Shown here one piece after another: positions 12,746 to 23,700 of a stretch of DNA of 64,000 nucleotides. Made by a program: the position numbers and the translations under genes. Numbering within the stretch: position 1 is the first letter of the stretch; the number at the start of each line of letters is the position of its first letter. Origin of the DNA: Phymorhynchus buccinoides (taxonomy: Eukaryota; Mollusca; Gastropoda; Neogastropoda; Raphitomidae); NCBI GenBank assembly GCA_017654935.2, contig CM065695.1, positions 30,513,167-30,577,166 on the forward strand, given 5' to 3'. The notes under the pieces were generated by a model. The model ran no database searches and was not told the DNA's origin. It saw only the letters and a program-made list of their open reading frames with translations.

Positions 12746-13099
12746 CGGGGTCAACCTAGTTGTTCTTCTTCTTGGCAATGCATGGCCACAATCAACACTG
12801 TTTATTTTGAGTCGACTTTCAGTTCAATTTTCCCGTCAAACTACACCTGTACAAAGAAAAGGCGAGGCCGGTGTTGCATAAAATACCTAACCCATGAAAT
12901 AAATACTCTTTCCCCATTCGAATTCTTTGCTGTTTGGGAAAGATTCGCCCCTAAATATATTCTTGTGGCATGCAGGAAGAACAGAGGATTCATCATTAAA
13001 CATTGAGAAGTCAGGGATATTTTTTCTAATATTTATTATTATTTATTTTTGCATGATTGGTTGTTTACATCGTCTGCCATTTTGAAAAATACGAAACTA

Positions 13100-13452
13100 A
13101 GTGGCATAGGTATTAGGTACCTTCTAGTCACGGAGGCGTCTCTGTGAAATTCGGGTTGCTCCCACCTGGAGCGTAACACTAAAAGCCAGAGGCGCGCCAC
13201 CCAATTTTATTTTTTTTGACTGATGAGGAAGGAAAGGGGAGGGGGTAAATTTTAACCAAATAACAACTTTTTCGTTGCCACTGGGATTAACGTGTGCTGA
13301 GTGCATGGGCACACGGGACCTCAGTTTATCGTCTCATCCAAAAGACTCCATGTTCAGACCGTAAAGCCTAGTGCAAAGTGAGAGGAAAAATCCCCTGTAC
13401 CCATGTTCGATAAAACTCGGGTTTACACTTTACCTCTCTGCCACTCTACACC
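13100..13452 (-). mobile_element. Family B2 SINE
   Basis: Shares the tail (CTCCAGGTGGGAGCAACCCG, then AGACGCCTCCGTGACTAGAA on the minus strand) with family B, but has a different body. Closely matches 34960-35338. Confidence 0.65.
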
Positions 13453-14429
13453 ACGACATGGCTTTGTACATCAATTTCTCGGCAAAGATGTAGATTTACA
13501 CCCACCCGCTCTATTTCTTGGTTCTTTCTGTGTAGATTGAGCACTTAAATCTCAATATTTAAAACAATACTATTAATAGTTGACTTATTTCTCACATGAT
13601 AATAATGGTTCTACTTCTAGTGCACACGCGAAGGGTACTTATTTCATGGGAGGTACCTATTTCTCATGACACCGGGAATCAAACCCGGTGTGGCAACTCA
13701 AAATGGATTTTGAGTTTTGTCAGTTTTGTGGGGTTTTCTGGGGCAAGATTTATGAAGATAAAATGTGAACATTAGTGAACATTTTCTATGAGAAAACTTT
13801 GTGGGTGACTGTGCGAACTTTTGGTTCGAACGTGGGAGCAACTTTTGGGTGACTGAGAGTCTCAGTCTCAGCAGAGATATATATATATATATGGTCTCAG
13901 TGAGACTTTAGAAGTCTACTGAACTTCTTGCAGTTGAGAACACTTCACTTGCACAAGTTGCAGTGGCTGAGTGGGCTGGTTACCTCCTCTTGGCTCATGC
14001 GGGGAAATCTAAGTCATTGCCAAAATAAAACTGTATCCCTTTCTTCTTCCAATATAGTTGGCTTTAAACGATAACAAACATTGCTGTCCACTTTTCAGGA
14101 GTCACCTTTGTGTTTGTGTCGAGTAGAAGAAATGCACATCAAAGTACAAAGTACTTACCCAAACACCGAGCGCTACTTTTCTCTGTCGTCTGCTTCTGCT
14201 TGTTTACATGTCGAGTGTAACGAGTGTGCTCTCCTCGCCTGCGAGAAAATCCGATGGAGAACGTGGATGACTGGAAAAACCTGTTTGATTGGACTGTATT
14301 TCATGTGCCTCGACCAATCGTTGTTAAGTTTATAGGCCAAGCGGAACGCCTTTGATCCGAAATGACAAGAAGTTTTGTTTTAGAAAGAATCATACCGTTC
14401 ATGATATGGTTAACCTATCTAAATTGCGG

Positions 14430-14430
<1 letters not shown>
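13453..14430. other. No recognised gene; short AT and palindromic stretches
   Basis: Contains (AT)n at 13877-13892 and a GC-richer stretch around 14160-14300 that could belong to an exon or promoter, but no reading frame or splice pair is convincing. Confidence 0.3.

Positions 14431-14519
<89 letters not shown>
14431..14519 (+). repeat. (CT)n microsatellite
   Basis: Pure CT run followed by GGGCTTCTTACCCGCCCATG, which is a fragment of foldback family P. Confidence 0.95.
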
Positions 14520-14522
<3 letters not shown>

Positions 14523-14749
14523 TACATGGGCTTCTTACCCGCCCATGGGCATTTTGCCCTGTCTTACACTAGTAGTACTTAGTAATGGTAGTAGAAGTAA
14601 ATTGTTTACTTGGTTGGTTAGTGTTCTATTCTGTTTGTTTTTATTGCTGATGTTGATGCTCTGCCTACCATGTTGTTGCTATATTACTGTTAGTTGTTGT
14701 TTTTTGTTGGCGGTTTTCCTGTCTCAATGTTCATTTATAGTAGTATAGT

Positions 14750-14871
14750 CAAAGATACTGTACAGTCTTTGGTATAGTTATGTATTGCATGCTTAGAACC
14801 AAGGATGGAATGGAAGACTGGCCCAGCCTAAATTCTTTTCCTTGTAAAATAAAGTTTTTGAGTCTGAGTCT
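14750..14871 (+). repeat. Probable retroelement 3' end
   Basis: ATTCTTTTCCTTGTAAAATA with AATAAAG polyadenylation-like signal, then GAGTCTGAGTCTGAGTC, then a CT array. The same arrangement occurs inverted at 6566-6626. Confidence 0.5.
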
Positions 14872-14993
<122 letters not shown>

Positions 14994-15086
14994 GATTTAT
15001 CTCAGATTGTCGGTCTGTCTGACTTTTTTTAAGAAGAAAAAAAAAGAAAAATAATGAACAGATAAATACGTACCCTATCGTAAATG

Positions 15087-15088
<2 letters not shown>

Positions 15089-15185
<97 letters not shown>

Positions 15186-15220
15186 TTCGTGTGCGTGTGT
15201 GTGCACATGCGGTGTGTGTG
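15089..15220 (+). repeat. (TG)n microsatellite
   Basis: Pure TG to 15181, then TGCG-rich sequence. Confidence 0.96.
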
Positions 15221-15538
15221 TGTTTATGCCATATGTCCTTTACCCTTTACAAATAAGCATTTTTTGGGGTTGCCTTACCCCAGTGCCTTACCCTTTATGA
15301 CAAATAGTCTCGCTCCTCATCACCGAAATTAGAAATAATGTCCCACATGTGTCCTGAACGCTTAATTGGAACTAAGCCAGCCCCATCTTCCATGACTGAC
15401 TGATCTGCCCCTGTACATGGTTGTCGCTTTATGTTCTTATGTTGTCCCTTTTCAATTCACATAACGTTTTATTTTTCTTTGTTGGTTGTGGTTAACAATA
15501 CCAATTCATAAAGTGTTGGTTTTTTGTTAGCATGATCT

Positions 15539-15757
15539 AGGGGAAGACGGGGTAAAAAGCGCATGGGCGGGCAAGAAGCCCACCCCAATTATCTCATGAA
15601 ATAAAGAAAATTTCAGTCAAATTTGCCCATGAGACGAATGCTAGACATTAACGCTCGTCTCATGGGCAAAATGAGACTGAAATTTGCTTCATTTCATGAG
15701 ATAATTGGGGTGGGCTTCTTACCCGCCCATGCGCTTTTTACCCCGTCTTCCCCTACT
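15539..15757. mobile_element. Family P foldback element
   Basis: Arms of about 95 bp: AGGGGAAGACGGGGTAAAAA is mirrored by TTTTTACCCCGTCTTCCCCT, and CATGGGCGGGCAAGAAGCCC by GGGCTTCTTACCCGCCCATG. A half copy is at 17794-17894. Confidence 0.85.
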
Positions 15758-16019
15758 AAGGTGCGTTATAACTCTTAACCTATCCATCCCGGCAATCGTG
15801 CCTGGGCGTCTCCTCCCCCCTCCCAGTTTGCTGGCAATCCTGCCCCCCCCCACCCCCCCCGGCTTCAACATCTTCCTACGCCACTGCTGTGTCTTCGGCG
15901 TTACTGTCACTGTTATTACTTAGACCCCCGTGTGTTGTCACGTGGCACTCGATCTGTCTCTGTGACGTGTCTTTTGTCTTTTTCAGTTTTCATGTCAAAT
16001 CCAATCCCTTTCCTAACGC

Positions 16020-16125
16020 ACACACGCAAGCGCACGTACACACACAAGCAAGCACACACACATACGCGCGCGCGCGCGCACGGCACACATACACATGCAT
16101 ACACACATACATATGCGCACACAAA

Positions 16126-16130
<5 letters not shown>
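16020..16130 (+). repeat. CA/CG low-complexity stretch
   Basis: CACACG, GCGCGCGCGC (16065-16080) and CACATA runs; the CG part is Z-DNA-prone. Confidence 0.85.
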
Positions 16131-16530
<400 letters not shown>

Positions 16531-16633
16531 AGTCTCCCTCGTGTTGTTAGCAACAATATTTTTTCTCTGAATTTAATTGGTGTCAGTTAATCTTGTTGTA
16601 ACCCTCGTCTAGGATATATAATAAGCGCTAGTT

Positions 16634-17409
<776 letters not shown>

Positions 17410-17565
17410 ATGTTTGCCGCTCGGCGACGCCCTTGTTTACATTATTTTGTCTGCTTTTCCTTGAACTACAATAAGTTGTTTGCCCAAAACCTTGGAACAG
17501 ACGGTATCTCTGTATGTGTGTCAGTAGACCGTAGGTCCGGCCCTGAGACCCATGACTCGGTGTGG

Positions 17566-17585
17566 ATGTGTGTGTGTGTGTGTGT

Positions 17586-17642
<57 letters not shown>

Positions 17643-17690
17643 CGCGTGTGCGCGCGCGTGCGTGTGCGTGTGCGTGCGTGTGTGTGCTAG
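17566..17690 (+). repeat. (TG)n / (CG) microsatellite
   Basis: TG run followed by TGCGCG-rich sequence. Confidence 0.95.
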
Positions 17691-17793
17691 TAATTTGATA
17701 AAGCTAAATGATGACTGTTGTCCTCGAGACTGTGACATCAGGCAATCATTCGTCACTTTTCCACCCACTACTCTTATAGCGACACAAAGCATT

Positions 17794-17894
17794 CGTCTCA
17801 TGGGCAAATTTGACTGAAATTTTCTTTATTTCATGAGATAATTGGGGTGGGCTTCTTACCCGCCCATGCGCTTTTTACCCCGTCTTCCCCTACT
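17794..17894 (+). mobile_element. Single arm of foldback family P
   Basis: CGTCTCATGGGCAAATTTGA to GTCTTCCCCTACT matches the right arm of 15539-15757. Confidence 0.8.
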
Positions 17895-18087
17895 GATGGA
17901 CATGTCGTGTAGCGTAGGCCTAAGCACCAAACAACTTGTTCCCACACTGTCAGCCGGTTTAGTTAGTCGACCGTTGCCTCTGTGAATATGAACATTATGA
18001 CTATTGTCGTGCTATTATGTCAATAAGATTGTGTAGACAAGCCCATTGTGTGCTTATTCTTTTAATTCCCTCAATAAACAAGTTAAC

Positions 18088-18090
<3 letters not shown>

Positions 18091-18156
<66 letters not shown>

Positions 18157-18225
18157 CGTGTCTGTTTGCACCCCCTCTCTCTCTCTCAGTCTCTGTGTGT
18201 CTGTCTGCCTCTCTCTCTGTCTCTC

Positions 18226-18317
<92 letters not shown>

Positions 18318-18420
18318 AGAGTCTCTCTCTCGATCCGTCTCTCACTCTCAGTCCCTATCTCTCTCTCCCTGTCTACAGAATGTTTGTCTGTCTCAGCCTC
18401 TCTCTGTCTCATTCTCTCTC
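18091..18420 (+). repeat. Imperfect (CT)n array
   Basis: CT runs with CTGTCTC and CTCAGTCTC interruptions. Confidence 0.95.
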
Positions 18421-18443
18421 TGCAAGTTGTGGTGTGGCGTGTC

Positions 18444-18694
18444 GTATGCAAAAAAGTAGCATCGTGTAAATACTTCGCTCGCTACTATGAGACTTAGCAT
18501 TTGCGGCATTTGCGACATTGAGCTGCTTTTTTTTTTTCTCACTTTTTTTCCGTCATGTCATGAAATATGAACGATTTGAGTACGGAAAAGTGTTTCAAAT
18601 ACGGAAAAAGTGAAATTTGTCGTTTCCTTAATGTCGCAAATGCTAACTCATAGTAGTGAGCGAAGTATTTACACGATGCTACTTTTTTGCATAC
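18444..18694. mobile_element. Foldback element, 251 bp
   Basis: GTATGCAAAAAAGTAGCATC is mirrored by GATGCTACTTTTTTGCAT, and GTGTAAATACTTCGCTC by GAGCGAAGTATTTACAC; arms about 75 bp. Confidence 0.9.
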
Positions 18695-18713
18695 ATGGCG
18701 TGTGTTTGTTTAT

Positions 18714-18729
18714 GCGCGCGCGCGCGCGC

Positions 18730-18760
<31 letters not shown>
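18714..18760 (+). repeat. (GC)15 (TG)8 alternating tract
   Basis: Perfect GC alternation from 18714 to 18744 followed by TG; a strong Z-DNA candidate. Confidence 0.95.
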
Positions 18761-19290
18761 AAGAGACTTTAAAGTGCTACATTATACAAGTGTGAAGAAA
18801 AGCACATGACAGTTTGTTAACTGATTGTAGATACATGCATACAGAACGCTTTGTTCCGTCGTTGCAGACGACTACATCCACGTGCCGTCATTCGTTCGAG
18901 CATGTCGTTAAATTAACAAAAGAAAAGTTTACAATGACTTTGCATGTGTCAGAATAGATCTACCATGGAAACTTAACAGGTACATCTTTCTTTGATAATA
19001 GGCTAATAGATAGATTTATTTGTTGAGGCAAACGTTAAATGTTTTAACGACTAGCAACAAACGTTCCTAACCAAGATGTCTTCTGATTTGTCAACAAATT
19101 AAAATTCCTCAGAGTTCTTGTGCTTTTTCGCTTGGTGACGGACTTGCCACTGTGTTCAGTATAGCAGACATGATTAGCCTAAAATTTCATGCTGCTTACT
19201 TTGCGTTCTTATTTGTTTGAATTGGAAAGGTGAGAATCCAAGCAATTGCACTGTAATCAAATCTGAGAAATCTTGAAAAATACTAGCAAA
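18761..19290. other. No recognised feature
   Basis: Unique AT-rich sequence; a GC-richer spot at 18850-18900 has no assignable role. Confidence 0.35.
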
Positions 19291-19295
19291 CTGAA

Positions 19296-19520
19296 ACTGC
19301 ATCATTTAATGATTTATCACTGATTCAGTCATTGATAAGTTATTACTAATCTCGTGGTTGTAATTTTGTTGTTGCTTTTTCTTCTTCAACTGCATCACTT
19401 ATCACTGATAAGTTATCACTAATCTTGTGGTTGTAACTTTTTGTTGCTTTCTCTTCTTCAACTGCATCACTTATTAGTTACTATTAGTATTACTAATCTT
19501 GTGGTTGTAATTTGTTTTGT
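19296..19520 (+). repeat. Diverged tandem repeat, about 3 copies of 70 bp
   Basis: Units carry AACTGCATCACTTAT, TTACTAATCT and GTGGTTGTAA. Confidence 0.8.
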
Positions 19521-19614
19521 TTTTTTCTTCTTCTCACCGACTAGCTTCATATTCTTATGCTTCTTCTTCTTCTTCTTCTTCTTCTTAAGTTCTTTGCTGT
19601 GCGTGGCCACAATC

Positions 19615-20121
19615 CAGAGGTTCCGCTAGCCTACCATTAGTACCAAAAGTTTCGGTGGACAGTACCGGCAACAGGAAAATATTCCGGTACTGGCCATCAC
19701 ACAGCTGGTGCAATCAAACTTCGCTGTGCAGAAAATATCTGTACATAGATCTATGCGATCGTAATGCGTCATTGTATGTTGCCTTTTAAGACCAAGTTAC
19801 GTCACTTTTGTGATGGTGTCGTCATCATCAGACAAACAGAACGACAGAAAGATGTCAGAGGGGGGTATGCAGATAAGAAACCGGAGAGCAGAGAGCGGGA
19901 AGCCCACAAGCGGGAACACAGCCTTGCTATTTACGTAAGCATGACGCAAAACTTTTATCGCGCATCTGCCTGACGTAGGTGTGTGACGCAGGGTCTTTCC
20001 TTACCAGCTAGAAAGAAAGTCTCAGGTACCAGTACGCGATACCGATGACATTAATTTTTATCGGTACTAGACCAAAAAATATCAGTAAAAACCGGCATAT
20101 GCCGGTCTAATGGAACCTCTG
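19615..20121. mobile_element. hAT-like inverted-terminus element
   Basis: CAGAGGTTCCGCTAG at the left and CTAATGGAACCTCTG at the right; subterminal TACCGG and CGGTACT pairs. CAG-type termini suit hAT; an 8-bp target duplication is not clear. Confidence 0.55.
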
Positions 20122-20216
20122 TCAATCACCACGTTGATTATTTTGCCACGGAACTGGGGAGGTTCAACCACTCTTGCCGGAAGAAAAGGCTTCAAGTAGG
20201 CCAGAGAAGAAGAAGG

Positions 20217-20221
<5 letters not shown>

Positions 20222-20254
<33 letters not shown>
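20222..20254 (+). repeat. (GA)n microsatellite
   Basis: Short GA run upstream of the GFOD start. Confidence 0.95.
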
Positions 20255-20258
<4 letters not shown>

Positions 20259-20531
20259 TCAAGGAAGGAAAGAAGCTGGCTGTCAGATGGTTAGTCCAAT
20301 GACCCCGTGCTTTCTTCTTCTTCTCTTTGGGGCCCACGATCATTAAATTGATCATTCTGGCACCCTCAGGGAAAAAAAGACTGAAAAAAGGGGGTCGGTT
20401 CCATCTGATACACTCATACAGGGCCTAAGCTGCTGCATGGACATAGGGGTGTTTGGGTTTAGTGACCCAGCCAGCTCGCGCCCGCTGCTGAGCATGCTGC
20501 GTTTGATCGTCATTGGATTCATCTGTTGCAG

Positions 20532-20608
20532 AAGCGCTGACCATCTCACACCTGTTGCCGCAGCGGCAGGTGTAGAGAGGTGCCTGGACCAACCAGAGGG
20601 AGGAAAAG
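20532..20608 (+). other. GFOD: Probable 5' UTR portion of GFOD exon 1
   Basis: GC-rich sequence between a plausible acceptor (TTCATCTGTTGCAG, ends 20531) and the start codon. It contains the in-frame stop TAG at 20573, which fixes the start of translation. No TATA box or upstream non-coding exon could be assigned; the promoter is probably further upstream. Confidence 0.4.
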
Positions 20609-20788
20609 ATGCGCAAAATGCTGCCTGGCGTTGGAGTGTTTGGAACGACGGCCGCCATTCGGTGCCTGGTGCCCATTTTCAAGACGTGCGGCTTCAAGGT
20701 GGTGGCGGCATGGGGTCGCACGGCGGAGGAGGCGAAGCAGCTGGCCGCGGAACTCGACATCGATTTCCACACCGATAAAATCGATGAG
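20609..20788 (+). CDS. GFOD: GFOD coding exon 1 (residues 1-60)
   Basis: Carries the start codon (A at -3), the GVGVFG dinucleotide-binding loop and the second beta strand ending VVAAWGRT. The exon ends GATGAG before the donor GTGATT. A second in-frame ATG at 20618 would drop three residues; 20609 is preferred because residues line up with the family start. The 5' UTR part of this exon probably begins at a nearby acceptor, with CTGTTGCAG ending at 20531 and two CAGs near 20563 and 20568 as alternatives. Confidence 0.93.
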
Positions 20789-23700
20789 GTGATTGGTATG
20801 GCTGGGGTTTATGTCTTTGAATAAATAGACGTTGCGTAGAACTGGGGATTTTTTTATAATTTTGTTAGTAAAGACATCAATGTTTGGAATGAAAAATGCA
20901 AAACAAAACAAGAAACAAAAAAATAGAAGTCTAGGTGAGTGTCAACAGTTTAACTATTAAGCTGTATTTGAACACAGTGTTAACATTTTTCTGTCTTCAA
21001 AATCAGGATCAGAATCAGCACACAAGTATGTCTCCTTAATTTTAGGGGGTCACCTGGATATCTTAGGGTGTTTCTCTTTATAAATGATAATGAAAAAACA
21101 TTTTTTGGAAAAACTGTGCTTCAGGTAAAAATTTGCTATGTTTAGTGACGCACAGGTGTGAAATCCAGCGCGTTAATAACAAAATTGGAATTTTGTGTAG
21201 AAACTAGAATTTGGGGGATGCGTCTTTTAACCGTTTTGCCGCCAGCCATTTTTCAGCAACAAAATTCCATTAATCTTACCTGGGTAGAAAAAAGTCATCT
21301 GCAGTATTGAGAATTCCTCTATAACATGTATACAGTAAAAGTAAAGCCTGTCCTTACCTCCCAGAATTAAGAAAATAGGGTCTTTGGATAACAGACCCTG
21401 GTTTGAGGCCTTTTAGAGACGTGGGTGTTAAATCATTGTGGTGCTGAAATGCGACATTGGCGGTGAAAGGGTTAATAAGGTGTGCCTTATTATAGTCTGA
21501 AAAGTACGATTTATGAATGTGGAAATTAGCATTGGGACACGTTGTGTGTGCAGGTGCTGCTGCACAAAGACGTGGATGTGGTGCTCATCAGCTGCTCCCC
21601 CCACCTGCAGGCCCCCATCGCTGCCAAGGCCCTGGGCATCGGCAAGCACGTCCTGTGTGGCTCACCGGCGGGGCCTCGCGAGCGCGACGCCCTGCGAATG
21701 GTGCACGCCTCGCGCTACTACCCGCGCCTCATGTCCGTCATGTGTCACAGCCTGCGCTTCCTGCCCTCGGTGACCCGCATGCGGGCGCTGATCGAGGAAG
21801 GCTTTGTGGGCACCATCCATGTGTGTGAGGTCAAGGTAGGTGTGGACTTTGTGGCGCGAATGTCTCGTTCTCAGAGAGAGAGCTTTGTCAGACCAAAAGG
21901 TGATTTGAAGGCAAACGCAGCATCTTTATTTCTGTCATTTGATTGAATGTGTCAGACAAAGTTCTTAATCTTACTCAGAATAATTATAATATATATTCTT
22001 CTTTTGAATTGAACCAGATTTTTTGTTATAATCTCAATGATTTACAAACTTTTTGGCCCATTAGGCACTACTTTTTTGGTACCCAATTCGTCTGTAAGCG
22101 CCCATTCTATGCTCAAAACAGAAACAAAAACACTGTGGAACTCCCTATTAACTCTTTGGTTTCTGTATTTAGAGAAGTTTCAACTACTGTTCATTCCTGA
22201 GAACCTCTTTAGCTGCTGATAAATTTTATCCCGTTGATTCCTACGGGCCTCTTTTGCTCGTAATATACGACATGATGCAAATCTTCTATAATTGCAATGC
22301 AATGAGGGTTTTTTCCCTTTTCTTAATGGGGCAAGTATTGTTTATGAAATAGAAACAGGCTGCTGTAAACATGCCTCATATTCACAACATAACACCCTTT
22401 TATACAGTTTTAGTCTCTCTGGAAACCCAGGAATAGGGAGATAGAGAGCTCTCTAAAGCTAGGAATCTGCAGTTGCTCCCATTCAACCTCAAAAGTGGTT
22501 CTCAGGAACGAAAGAGTTAAGACTCCCTCCCACTTAAGACCTACTTCTCTGAGACATTGCCCTTCTTTGTGTGTATTAAAATTACCTCCTGTTACAACTT
22601 CCTCCCACTTAAGACCTACTTCTCTGAGACATTGCCCTTCTTTGTGTGTATTAAAATTACCTCCTGTTGCAACTTCCTCCCACTTAAGACCTACTTCTCT
22701 GAGACATTGCCCTTCTTTGTGTGTATTAAAATTACCTCCTGTTGCAACTTCCCTCCCACTTAAGACCTACTTCTCTGAGACATTGCCCTTCTTTTGTGTG
22801 TATTAAAATTACCTCCTGTTGCAACTTCCTCCCACTTAAGACCTACTTCTCTGAGACATTGCCCTTCTTTGTAAGTATTAAAATTACCTCCTGTTGCAAC
22901 TTCCTCCCACTTAAGACCTACTTCTCTGAGACATTGCCCTTCTTTGTGTGTATTAAAATTACCTCCTGTTACAACTTCCTCCCACTTAAGACCTACTTCT
23001 CTGAGACATTGCCCTTCTTTGTGTGTATTAAAATTACCTCCTGTTACAGCTTCCTCCCACTTAAGACCTTTTCTTACTCAGACTTCTGTGCTTGAACTTG
23101 AAGCAGACGAACTTTCGGTTCAGCCGGAAACTCTTTGATGGAGACACGAATTAGGGTTACACAATGATGACACAAGGGTTATGAATGTCTGGCAGGTGCA
23201 CTTTGCCACCAACTACTCTGACCGCTTCGACTGGATGTGTGACGAGATGATGGGCGGCGGGGCGCTGAACGTGTACGGGTCCAACGTCATCGACCTGGTG
23301 ACGTTCCTCACGGGGCAGCGCGCGGTGAAGGTCCACGGCATGCTCAAGACCTACACCAAGCAGACCCCCAGCATCAAGGTGGGCGGCACGGTCTCTCTCG
23401 CTCTGTCTGTCTGTCTCCGTCTATGTGTCTGTCATACAATGAAAACACCAGAACGCCCATTTTAAAACAGTAAATATTTAGATTGTTATTAAAGATACAC
23501 TGACGCACCACGATTAAGTCCCTTGGTTTTTTCTGGGTTGCTGTGACCCACATTCACATGTCCCCATCTTCAATTTGAGGCTGCTCTTTAAAATTGTATG
23601 GGAGTGAGACCTGGTCAAAACAAGATTTCTTTCCAGCGATAAGAGGAAAAACACGTGAAACACGTGATTTTGACACGTGATCTGGTGGATCTTTAATTCT

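Noticed and set aside
21943..22219. Short open frames in GFOD intron 2 as an exon
   Set aside because: No flanking splice sites in frame with the family alignment, which is complete without them.
22495..23138. Repeated CHCPSLCVLKLPPV-type frames in the 75-bp array
   Set aside because: Located in GFOD intron 2 and derived from the core of a MITE.
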